DNA from: an uncultured Porphyromonadaceae bacterium
Lineage (GTDB): Bacteria; Bacteroidota; Bacteroidia; Bacteroidales; Muribaculaceae
DNA: 16,858 nucleotides
NCBI GenBank assembly: GCA_947175225.1
Contig: CAMWLX010000031.1
Span: 1 to 16,858 of the forward strand
Direction of reading: 5' to 3'
Position 1 is the stretch's first letter. Each line of letters begins with the position of its first letter. Below the pieces are notes generated by a model. It had not been told where the DNA came from. It was given only the letters and a program-made list of their open reading frames with translations, and ran no database searches. Of the stretch, positions 8,154-14,608 are shown piece by piece. Position numbers and translations under genes: made by a program.

Positions 8154-9044
8154 TCAGTTCCAGTCTGTTATCTCTCCTCCTACTTCAATCTTGATCTGTT
8201 CCGGATTCTTGTCGACTACAAGGTTGACTATGTGGTGGATCCCCGGTTTGAAGAGGAACTTGCTCTCATAGAGGAAAGACACTCCATTCATGACCACCTC
8301 CACAAGTGGCACACGATTTTCCAGTCGCTGCGGAACAATTATCGCGGTGTAGGATGTAGGTCCCGCTTTTCGTGCTATGACTGTCTTGCCCGCAGCACGA
8401 AGATTCTTTGTGGCAACTCCGGCAGCAAGGTCGATGGTGGCATCGGTCACTGTGTTGTGGAGATAGACTGTAGCGTTATCCGGAATCTCACCTTCGAAAT
8501 CCTCTCCCTTGATCAGCCTGATCGTGAGTTTGCTCAGTATGTGTCGGAATTGAAGATTTACCGGATCTGGAGAAGCCACAATCCCTAAGGATGAAGCATA
8601 CAGGAAATCCGAACCTTCATATCCGTCAATGCTGTTGCCATCGGCTGCTCGCTGGTCGGTCGCTACAGAGAATGGCAAGTCGCTCACAGAAGATATCTCA
8701 TCAAGCGCCGGATAGTAGGCATAAGCGTTGTATGTCCCCTTGTCCCAGTATAGCTTTCTTCCTGAGTTCCAACCGGACGCCGAGAATGTAATATGTTCAT
8801 TATTGAGCGCGTTGCCCGATACCTCAAGAGGGCTATCGGACTTTGATACGAAAAGTCCTACTGCATCACCTTCCTCGAAAGAGGTTTCCGTAGCTCGCGT
8901 TTCCGATGGGTGGCTGAATGTGAATGACATTGCAACCTTTCCGTGGGTATCCGCTGCCTCCGGCTCGATTGACTCATTGGTGCAGGAGGCTACACCAAGA
9001 GTCAACAATAGAACGTTTGCAATTGATTTAATATTGCGTCTCAT
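8154..9044 (-). CDS. Fimbrillin family (Mfa-like) lipoprotein
   Basis: The signal peptide ends with lipobox VASC at Cys21, followed by Thr-Asn-Glu. The mature protein has fimbrillin/Mfa_like_1 landmarks: ETRATETSFEEGDAVGLFV (48-66), KLYWDKGTYNAYAYYP (97-112), GSDFLYA (144-150), LQFRHILSKLTIRL (164-177), ATIDLAAG (202-209), YTAIIVPQ (232-239) and the ending VGGEITDWN. Proteins of this group form pilus subunits or tip/anchor adhesins in Bacteroidales after lipidation and outer-membrane export. Its length (296) is usual. It lies 25 bases after the giant M64-containing gene and 16 before the NTF2-like gene. Whether it polymerises or acts as a single surface adhesin cannot be told from the sequence. 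Confidence 0.87.
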   Translation of the reverse strand: MRRNIKSIANVLLLTLGVASCTNESIEPEAADTHGKVAMSFTFSHPSETRATETSFEEGDAVGLFVSKSDSPLEVSGNALNNEHITFSASGWNSGRKLYWDKGTYNAYAYYPALDEISSVSDLPFSVATDQRAADGNSIDGYEGSDFLYASSLGIVASPDPVNLQFRHILSKLTIRLIKGEDFEGEIPDNATVYLHNTVTDATIDLAAGVATKNLRAAGKTVIARKAGPTSYTAIIVPQRLENRVPLVEVVMNGVSFLYESKFLFKPGIHHIVNLVVDKNPEQIKIEVGGEITDWN

Positions 9045-9069
9045 AGATTTTATCTTTCATAGGTTATCA

Positions 9070-12000
9070 TTATCGTTTCTTCAAAGGACTTCCTTTGTGG
9101 ATGACAGGAGGCAGAGAGCGGTTGCCGGAATTTGCGGACCCGATATCCACACCTCTTGTTGTGGTCCCAGCCGAACGCTTGTCGAGAGCTGCGAATTCCT
9201 CGAAGTCGAATGGCTCGCCGGCGTAGTTCTTGATTCGCCTTACGATACTCTCGCGGCTGATAGTGCTGTAGTATGGAATGTCATTGTTCATACAGCTGTT
9301 CTGTTCAGAGCGGAATACGCCTCGGTTGTGCATAAAGCCACCTTCGAAGATGTCTACTATATCACTATATCTCTGGTCGAAGATGAGATGACTCCAGCCT
9401 ACCTCGTGCATCTTGCCGGTAAGCTCGATATTGTCATACCACCCTAATGATTTTGCCCAGTTGATTGCATCCACATGTTCGCAGCAGTTACATCCACATG
9501 CGTCAATGAATGCGTTATGGTAGATGTATTCGTCAGCGAGTTTTCCGAATCCATGCCCCCCGGCCTCATGCTGGATGACGCCGCGGGAGTCGAGAGGATA
9601 TCCATAGTCACTCTTCGGACAGAATGCTACTGCGTAGCCGGAAGTCCACATCTGGCATATACCGCCATAATCGGTGCTGTTTGGCACTACGATGACGAGC
9701 GTCCGGTCAATATTGCTTTCATTGACTGTCGGGGCTTTCAGCACATAATCAGTCAGTTCATCATAGTCACACTTCAGACCTACGCCGCCCGTGTAAGTGG
9801 TGCCAAAACGGTTGTAACGGATCGAGTTGATTGTTCCGATTCCGCTTTCAGTGGAGAGTGGGAACACGGTGTAGACGTTGAAGTAGTCTCGGTAAGTTGT
9901 ATAAGGTTCTATTCCGAAGAAATATTCTGCCTGCTGCTTCATGTCTTTGAGGTATTCACCCCCGGCTATATCCTTTGCGTCATAGCCGTCGCCAAGAATT
10001 ACGATATTGATGCCGCCGTTGTTGCCTTTGGAAGCTTTCTGGAGAGCGAGGAACTCATCTTCGCCGTATTCATATCCGTACTGGGTCACATGACAGGTGT
10101 GGGTATATTCCTTGTCTTTAAGGCTGAAGACTACGTCGCCCTCGCGGATGTCTCCTGCTGCCGTGGACTTGATAGTGAGGGTTATCTCGCTCTTCTTGTT
10201 GCCGGAAGTCTGGGATAGCTCACACCAGTCGGGCTTTGACTCGAGTATCCATTCGCCTTCAGAGTCAATGACGAGGGTCTGCTTGTGTTCGGTGCTTAAC
10301 GCACAGGCTACCGCCGGACGGCAAACTAACTCGTGGTGGGCGGCGATGCGCTTGAAGTCGCGCCAACCGATTGCTGCCTGATACTGCACCAAGGAAGTTT
10401 CCGGCACTTCTAAGGTGAAGTTGTCCTTTGATACTCCGTCAAAGGCACCCTGCTGTATGTATGGAGGAATAACGCTTTTACTCACAATCTTGCCGATTCC
10501 ATAGCATCCTTGGAAAGCACCTCCATCTTCATAATAGCTTGCCTCGTAGCGTATATTCTCAAGGCTTTCAGGGAATACGAGTCCTTCAAGGCTACGGCAA
10601 TGTGCGAATGCCCCGGCACCAATCGTAATCAGGCCTTCGGCAAATTCGAGTGTACCCATGAGTCGCCAGTTGTAGGCGAAAGCTTTGTCACCGATTGTCA
10701 CAAGATTTTTGGGGAGAATGAGTTCGCCGGAGAAATCGCAGCCGTAGAATACGCCATTATCTACTACCATAAGGTTTTTGGGCAACGCAAGTTCCCCGCG
10801 GAAATGGCATCCACTGAAGGCATCGTTACCTATAGACGCAATTCCGTCGTGGAGAGTAAGAGTGCCGTTGAACCCACAGTTATGAAAAGCTTCGGATGGA
10901 ATGTCTGTGACTCCTTGTGGTATTTCCAGTGAACCACTAAGGTTCAGACATCCGCTGAATGCACAAAGACCAATTCTTTTAAGTTTCTCAGGCAGCCTGA
11001 GACTGCCGTAGAAGCCTTTACATTCACTGAATGCATAACCTCGAATAAGTTCGACATTGTCGGGAATTACAAGTTCGCACGTGAATCCACATCCATAGAA
11101 TACACCGTTGTAGTAATCATTGCCTTCATCTTTGTCTTCACTGAACTCTCCGTCATCGTGTTGTGAGTTTCCTATGTATTTTAATGTCGAAGGAAGTGAA
11201 AGAGATCCGGTCAGTGACTTGCAGGCATGGAACGCACCTTGCTGAATATCGATTACCCCTTCAGGAATAATAAGAGATCCGGTAAGGTTTCTGCATCCAT
11301 AGAATGCTCTCGCCCCAATGGATTTTAATCTGTCGGGCAGAATTATTCTTGTAAGGCTGGCCTTGCCTGATACAGTAGCATTCGAGTAGAATGAGCTTGG
11401 CGGAATTTGATCTTCTTTGCAAGCAATATTGTATATTGGCTCGTTGCCGAATGCCTGTATCTTCACTTCCTTGAGATTGAGTGCCTGGAGTGCATCCATC
11501 TCATCGCGCATGAAGTAGAAATCGCGAGAGTCGACCTCTCCTGTAATCTTCAGGTTTTTTAGCTTAGTGTAGTCCTTACCGGCATCGATGATAGCCTGCT
11601 TCAGGCCGCCCGGTGTAGACTCCACTATCACGTATTCCTTTGAAGTGGCATCGTGGCTCACAAGGTCGGTCTCCCAAGCGGTGATGCTTTCGCTGACGAG
11701 AGTGAGTGAATAGTCGCCGGTGAGCTCTTTCTTATCCACTTTTATAGTGAAGTTGCTCATCTTGCCCGGTGCGTAGCTAAAATCCTCACTTTTAGAGAAG
11801 CGGTAAGGGATACCACCTATAGTGATGTTGAAGAGGTTCGTACCGGCGGTGATGGTCTGAGGAACTACGATGGCCCTCCATTCATCACCACGCTTGCTTG
11901 GGATAATCGATGAGTTGCTGACATTCCCTTCAGCTTTCACTGATCCGGTGGAGAGATCGATTACAGCATCAAGAACAGTATTGCAGACAAGCACTTGCTT

Positions 12001-12606
12001 TTTGGTATCAGCCCATTCACCATCTGCAAATCCGGTACCCTCCGTAAGGGTGACGCGCGCATTTGCCATTCTGTGGGTCATAGGAAGACGGATGACACTT
12101 GATGTAGGCTCAACACCTTCCACCTTTCCCCACAGGAAATCGGAGGCCTCGTAGTCGCCCATAGTCCCATCGCCGGGAATTGAAGCCTGATTCGTCTTTA
12201 CAGTGAAATTATAGTTGTTTACATCGTCGGGAGCACCAAACGGATAATATCCATACACGTCAATGTGTGTGTGCTTGTCTTTCCAATAGAGATCGTAGGC
12301 AGAGTTCCAACGGTAAGCGGTCTCGTCAAATGTATGGCGTACGTTGTCTCCTCGATTTCCTTTGGTAAGAAGTGTGCCGGGATTATTGCCGTTATAGTCT
12401 ACTATGTAGACGCCCATCACGTCACCGTCGGCAAACCCTTCGTCGTTTACTCGGGTAGTTGCCACCTGATTGATTTCTCCGGAAAGATTTATGGTTCCGT
12501 TCTCTTGCATCTCCTGTTCCGGAGATTTAAGCAAGTCTTCAGAACATGCAGTCAGCGCCAAAACTGTCAGGAGGCTGTATGTAGTCAGTAGTTTATTCAT
12601 ATCCAT
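9070..12606 (-). CDS. Giant surface lipoprotein: fimbrillin + leucine-rich repeats + BACON + M64 metallopeptidase
   Basis: This 1178-residue protein joins four modules. The signal peptide ends in LTAC (lipidated Cys21), followed by Ser-Glu-Asp, acidic as in Bacteroidetes surface-export signals. About 40-315 is a fimbrillin-like domain (GDVMGVYIVDYNG, DVYGYYPFG, YEASDFLWG). After a segment at 340-410, BspA-type repeats fill about 410-755, of the form GCDFSGELILPKNLVTIGD. Residues 760-842 resemble a BACON domain (SKPDWCELSQTSG). About 850-1140 is an IgA-peptidase M64 domain with GDGYDA, HEAGGHGFGKLADEY (1013-1027) and NSCMNNDIPYYS (1103-1114). The proposed zinc ligands His1013 and His1018 are spaced HExxxH, not HExxH. 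A Cys cluster (CGCNCC, 1037-1042) is unusual for an exported Bacteroidales protein. It likely binds and cuts a host or mucin-associated protein at the surface. Gaps to its operon neighbours are 8 and 25 bases. Confidence 0.88.
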   Translation of the reverse strand: MDMNKLLTTYSLLTVLALTACSEDLLKSPEQEMQENGTINLSGEINQVATTRVNDEGFADGDVMGVYIVDYNGNNPGTLLTKGNRGDNVRHTFDETAYRWNSAYDLYWKDKHTHIDVYGYYPFGAPDDVNNYNFTVKTNQASIPGDGTMGDYEASDFLWGKVEGVEPTSSVIRLPMTHRMANARVTLTEGTGFADGEWADTKKQVLVCNTVLDAVIDLSTGSVKAEGNVSNSSIIPSKRGDEWRAIVVPQTITAGTNLFNITIGGIPYRFSKSEDFSYAPGKMSNFTIKVDKKELTGDYSLTLVSESITAWETDLVSHDATSKEYVIVESTPGGLKQAIIDAGKDYTKLKNLKITGEVDSRDFYFMRDEMDALQALNLKEVKIQAFGNEPIYNIACKEDQIPPSSFYSNATVSGKASLTRIILPDRLKSIGARAFYGCRNLTGSLIIPEGVIDIQQGAFHACKSLTGSLSLPSTLKYIGNSQHDDGEFSEDKDEGNDYYNGVFYGCGFTCELVIPDNVELIRGYAFSECKGFYGSLRLPEKLKRIGLCAFSGCLNLSGSLEIPQGVTDIPSEAFHNCGFNGTLTLHDGIASIGNDAFSGCHFRGELALPKNLMVVDNGVFYGCDFSGELILPKNLVTIGDKAFAYNWRLMGTLEFAEGLITIGAGAFAHCRSLEGLVFPESLENIRYEASYYEDGGAFQGCYGIGKIVSKSVIPPYIQQGAFDGVSKDNFTLEVPETSLVQYQAAIGWRDFKRIAAHHELVCRPAVACALSTEHKQTLVIDSEGEWILESKPDWCELSQTSGNKKSEITLTIKSTAAGDIREGDVVFSLKDKEYTHTCHVTQYGYEYGEDEFLALQKASKGNNGGINIVILGDGYDAKDIAGGEYLKDMKQQAEYFFGIEPYTTYRDYFNVYTVFPLSTESGIGTINSIRYNRFGTTYTGGVGLKCDYDELTDYVLKAPTVNESNIDRTLVIVVPNSTDYGGICQMWTSGYAVAFCPKSDYGYPLDSRGVIQHEAGGHGFGKLADEYIYHNAFIDACGCNCCEHVDAINWAKSLGWYDNIELTGKMHEVGWSHLIFDQRYSDIVDIFEGGFMHNRGVFRSEQNSCMNNDIPYYSTISRESIVRRIKNYAGEPFDFEEFAALDKRSAGTTTRGVDIGSANSGNRSLPPVIHKGSPLKKR

Positions 12607-12614
12607 GCTGTGTT

Positions 12615-13526
12615 TTATTCGGCTGTGCCTCCATTGTCGGTGTCATCATCGATCCATGGAGTGATATTTACATTTACTCCGGCTGATGTCTTGCTCAAGG
12701 TTATGGTGAATTTATGGTTCTTGCCGCTTTCAAAAGCAAATCCTTTCCGGAGTTTATATTCTCTGCCGTCGACGATCACTGTGATAAGTTCGCATTCTTC
12801 CACAGTCTGAGGCACTATAAGAGCCCTATAGCAGTTATCTGTAAATAGCGGTGTAATTGTTGCCGTTTCTCCTACAGGGGTCACATCTCCGGTAGCGAGA
12901 TTTACTGTAGCATTGCATTTTATGCCATTAATCCTTACCGAGACATCAGATTTTGAGAGAGACTCGGCAGTAAAACCGTTGCCCGGCTCAAGATAGATGG
13001 AAGCCCGACTCATTGTATGGCTGACCGGGATTTCTATAGCCGATGAAGTCGGAGCTACATTGAGGGTCTTACCGGTCATTAGGTCGGAGGCCTTGTAAGC
13101 GGATTCTGTAGATTGATCCTTCTTGACAGCAAATTCATGAGCATTTACTGACTTAACGCTTGAATATGGGTAGTAGACATAGAAATCGGCATGAGTCTCG
13201 TTGTCTTCCCAAGTCATTTGTGAGTCCGGGGTCCATGTCCCGTTATAACTGAAGCGCATGTTGCTGACATGATTGCCGGAGTTGCTTAGCGTTCCCGGAT
13301 TACCTCCGGAATAGTTCACCACATAAAGACCGATGCAGTCGCCGGTTTCAAACCCATAGTCAGTAGCACGGCTGCCACTTACAGATGGACTGATTTTTAT
13401 CTCCAATTTCTCCTGAGCCGGAGGATTTGGCAGTGGAGTAGGTTCCGGAGAATCCTGCCCGCCGGAGCATCCTCCGGCAATAATTGCAGGGATGAGAGCC
13501 AATGTTGATTTTAGAAGTTTATTCAT
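12615..13526 (-). CDS. Fimbrillin family (Mfa-like) lipoprotein, first gene of the operon
   Basis: I choose ATG at 13526 because it begins a lipoprotein signal (MNKLLKSTLALIPAIIAGGC, lipid Cys20); a farther upstream in-frame start would bury the promoter and place the signal internally. The product has 303 residues. After a Pro-rich spacer come fimbrillin landmarks closely like those of the next gene's N-terminus: YGFETGDCIGLYVVNYSGGN, DFYVYYPY, YKASDLMTGK, RALIVPQTVEE and the ending VNITPWIDDD. The shared pattern (GD..G.Y.V.Y.G.NPGTL) shows that this gene and the fimbrillin part of the 1178-aa protein arose by duplication. It is likely a surface lipoprotein, subunit or adhesin. The stop lies 8 bases before the next start, so the two are tightly linked. 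Confidence 0.87.
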   Translation of the reverse strand: MNKLLKSTLALIPAIIAGGCSGGQDSPEPTPLPNPPAQEKLEIKISPSVSGSRATDYGFETGDCIGLYVVNYSGGNPGTLSNSGNHVSNMRFSYNGTWTPDSQMTWEDNETHADFYVYYPYSSVKSVNAHEFAVKKDQSTESAYKASDLMTGKTLNVAPTSSAIEIPVSHTMSRASIYLEPGNGFTAESLSKSDVSVRINGIKCNATVNLATGDVTPVGETATITPLFTDNCYRALIVPQTVEECELITVIVDGREYKLRKGFAFESGKNHKFTITLSKTSAGVNVNITPWIDDDTDNGGTAE

Positions 13527-13563
13527 ATTATTGTTAGGTTTTAGATTTTGATTGATTCTTGTG

Positions 13564-13597
13564 CAAAAATAGTCAAAAAAAGCTATATTCAAAAATA
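13564..13597 (-). promoter_or_regulatory. Bacteroidetes-type promoter for the surface operon
   Basis: On the minus strand TTTG (13590-13593) is followed after 18 bases by TATTTTTG (13564-13571), matching the TTTG / TAnnTTTG consensus of the Bacteroidetes primary sigma factor; the usual spacing is 19-20. A second copy of TATTTTTG at 13590-13597 includes the -33 element and could act as an alternative -7. The expected start of transcription is about 13555-13560, giving a leader of roughly 30 bases before ATG 13526. Confidence 0.65.
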
Positions 13598-13694
13598 CAC
13601 AGAAGTTCAACTTGGTTCAGGGCAAAAGTTTTTTGAAACAAGAAAGCTGATAAAACCCTTAACGTAGTCTTGTGATTATTGAATCAGTAAGCAA

Positions 13695-13740
13695 ATACAA
13701 GGAATCGGATGCATGGAGGCATACATCCGATTCCTTGTAT
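13695..13740 (-). terminator. Long perfect hairpin downstream of the toxin-antitoxin/zinc-ribbon genes
   Basis: Two perfectly complementary 17-base arms (13695-13711 and 13724-13740) enclose a 12-base loop. The hairpin starts 22 bases after the stop codon of the zinc-ribbon gene. On the minus strand it is followed by TTTGCTT rather than a clean T-run, so termination is probable but not certain. It separates the toxin-antitoxin unit from the promoter of the surface operon. Confidence 0.65.
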
Positions 13741-13761
13741 ATAGGATAGGGATAGGATCTT

Positions 13762-13902
13762 TCAGATGAAGGGGACCTTTCGGGTAAGTATTGATCCGCA
13801 TTTCGGGCACTTGGGGAACATTTCGAAGATGAGGTCACCCTGTATATAGGTAAATGTGTGGCCGCAACTCATACAGCGGCGGGTCTGAGGCTTGAAATAC
13901 AT
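13762..13902 (-). CDS. 46-aa CxxC-CxxC zinc-ribbon protein, third gene of the toxin-antitoxin unit
   Basis: A short frame begins with ATG at 13902 and ends with TGA at 13762-13764. The product begins MYFKPQTRRCMSCGHTF and ends FPKCPKCGSILTRKVPFI. Cys10, Cys13, Cys32 and Cys35 form two CxxC knuckles 18 residues apart, the classic spacing idea of a single-zinc ribbon. There is no signal peptide. It begins seven bases after the TAA of the YoeB-like gene, so it is almost surely on the same mRNA. A second protein with the same four Cys positions and the same PKCPKC core is encoded at 15447-15590. This conservation in two copies supports both as real genes. Role unknown; zinc binding is inferred from the Cys pattern, and nucleic-acid or ribosome contact would be speculation. 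Confidence 0.72.
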   Translation of the reverse strand: MYFKPQTRRCMSCGHTFTYIQGDLIFEMFPKCPKCGSILTRKVPFI

Positions 13903-13909
13903 ATTATAT

Positions 13910-14182
13910 TTATTTGTCGTTGTAATGTCCCTCTATCTCCAAGACTAACACATGTATATCCATATCATAGATATCATATATGATTCTGTCGTGAGCTGAG
14001 ATATGACGAGAATACGTGATATCGCTACCTTTCACCAATGGCTCCGGATGTCCTATGCCATGGCGAGGATCCTGCTGGATAGCTAAGAGTATCTTTGTAA
14101 GTTTCTTGAAAAGAAGCGGATTTGATTTCTTCCATTTCTTGAGAGTCTTTTCAAGTTTAGGATCAAAGTCAATGGTATACAT
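13910..14182 (-). CDS. yoeB: YoeB/Txe-type mRNA interferase toxin
   Basis: The 90-residue product fits the Txe/YoeB branch of the RelE superfamily, ribosome-dependent mRNA-cutting toxins. Typical features are LEKTLKKWKKSNP near the start, IQQDPRHGIGHPEPLVKG (35-52), YSRHISAHDRIIYDIY (57-72) and the C-terminal EGHY. Residues matching the known E. coli catalytic set (Glu46, Arg65, His83, Tyr84) are Glu47, Arg66, His86 and Tyr87, so the toxin appears intact. Minor departures are GIGHPE where GIGKPE is common and HDR where EHR is common. Its ATG shares one base with the TAA of the antitoxin gene (TAATG), typical of translational coupling. It is followed seven bases later by a zinc-ribbon gene. 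Confidence 0.9.
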   Translation of the reverse strand: MYTIDFDPKLEKTLKKWKKSNPLLFKKLTKILLAIQQDPRHGIGHPEPLVKGSDITYSRHISAHDRIIYDIYDMDIHVLVLEIEGHYNDK

Positions 14183-14433
14183 TACAGTGAATCAAGATAA
14201 TCGGTAAGGTCTTTAGGAGTCTTGCATGAGATACATTCACCGTTACGATAAGCCTTCCGAGCTTCGTCGATACGTTTCTGTAGTTGAGGAGATATAGTCA
14301 CCTCCTCAGAGCCAAGACTTGTGAGGGCAAAGAGCTGTCCTCGACGACGTATGATAACAGTTTCTCCTTTATTTGCGCGATCAAATGATGCGGCGAGATT
14401 GTTGCGGTAGTCTCTTACAGATAGTGCTTGCAT
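14182..14433 (-). CDS. yefM: Phd/YefM-family antitoxin
   Basis: The 83-residue protein has the Phd/YefM antitoxin layout: an N-terminal DNA-binding and dimerising part (ALSVRDYRNNLAASFDRANKG, here in part SVRDYRNNLAASFD, then GETVIIRRRG) and a C-terminal region expected to wrap the toxin (residues about 50-83, ending LTDYLDSL). It neutralises the YoeB-like toxin and, with it, represses its own promoter in the characterised E. coli system. Its stop overlaps the toxin start by one base. A promoter with consensus elements and a pair of TGTACA operator cores, the same core known for E. coli YefM-YoeB, lie directly upstream, which strongly supports the assignment. Confidence 0.9.
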   Translation of the reverse strand: MQALSVRDYRNNLAASFDRANKGETVIIRRRGQLFALTSLGSEEVTISPQLQKRIDEARKAYRNGECISCKTPKDLTDYLDSL

Positions 14434-14454
14434 AATTATTCGATTTTATTAGTG

Positions 14455-14486
14455 CAAAGATAATACTTTTATATTGGAATAACAAA
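14455..14486 (-). promoter_or_regulatory. Promoter of the yefM-yoeB-zinc ribbon operon
   Basis: Minus-strand TTTG (14483-14486) and TATCTTTG (14455-14462) are separated by 20 bases, an excellent match to the Bacteroidetes promoter consensus. Transcription should start about 14447-14451, giving a leader of some 15 bases ahead of the antitoxin ATG at 14433. The operator cores begin four bases upstream of the -33 element. Confidence 0.8.
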
Positions 14487-14490
14487 TTTA

Positions 14491-14508
14491 TGTACAAAAA
14501 AGTGTACA
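14491..14508. promoter_or_regulatory. Paired TGTACA operator for YefM-YoeB autorepression
   Basis: Two palindromic TGTACA hexamers lie at 14491-14496 and 14503-14508; the second is part of the longer palindrome GTGTACAC (14502-14509). Their centres are 12 bases apart. E. coli YefM-YoeB is known to bind paired palindromes with this same core, and to my recollection the same centre spacing. Here the pair lies just upstream of the -33 element rather than over the -7. Binding is inferred. Confidence 0.75.
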
Positions 14509-14524
14509 CGACTCACTATTATAT

Positions 14525-14551
14525 AAAAAAGGAACGCCATAAAAACGTTCC
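14525..14551 (-). terminator. Rho-independent terminator of the candidate sRNA / nuclease unit
   Basis: Arms GGAACG (14531-14536) and CGTTCC (14546-14551) pair over a nine-base loop, followed on the minus strand by TTTTTT (14525-14530). It lies between the nuclease gene and the toxin-antitoxin promoter and would insulate the latter. Confidence 0.8.
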
Positions 14552-14608
14552 CATGTCTTCCTTTTATAGTGCAAGTCTGCTGCTTGTGCAGATGCTAGCA
14601 CTTTTCGG
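14525..14608 (-). ncRNA. Candidate small RNA of about 84 nt
   Basis: A promoter with consensus elements (14613-14644) points leftward into this stretch, which ends at the rho-independent terminator (14525-14551). Between them lies a second fold: AGTGC/GCACT (14568-14572 with 14598-14602) closes an inner stem TCTGC/GCAGA (14576-14580 with 14588-14592). The result would be a two-hairpin RNA with a U-tail. The only ATG-initiated frame I see in it is an 11-codon peptide, so a structural or regulatory RNA is more likely than a gene. The exact 5' end is estimated from the promoter. The 3' part of the unshifted nuclease frame overlaps it, but that part is probably not coding. Confidence 0.5.

Noticed and set aside
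9550..9570. Suspected base insertion at the run of six G inside the HEAGGH motif
   Set aside because: The extra sequence is a whole codon and the frame remains correct before and after, so it is not an indel artefact.
7920..10218. Long plus-strand frames of 222, 239 and 247 codons
   Set aside because: They lie antisense to clear lipoprotein genes with signal peptides and known domains; their products have no recognisable motif and arise from codon bias of the real strand.
10400..11400. Repetitive DNA with similar units, considered as a CRISPR or satellite array
   Set aside because: The repeats are protein leucine-rich repeats of about 23 residues in one frame with degenerate DNA; no constant repeats with unique spacers.
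13527..13610. Earlier in-frame start for the first fimbrillin-like gene
   Set aside because: It would place 28 unlikely residues before the lipoprotein signal and include the promoter; Met at 13526 starts a normal signal peptide.
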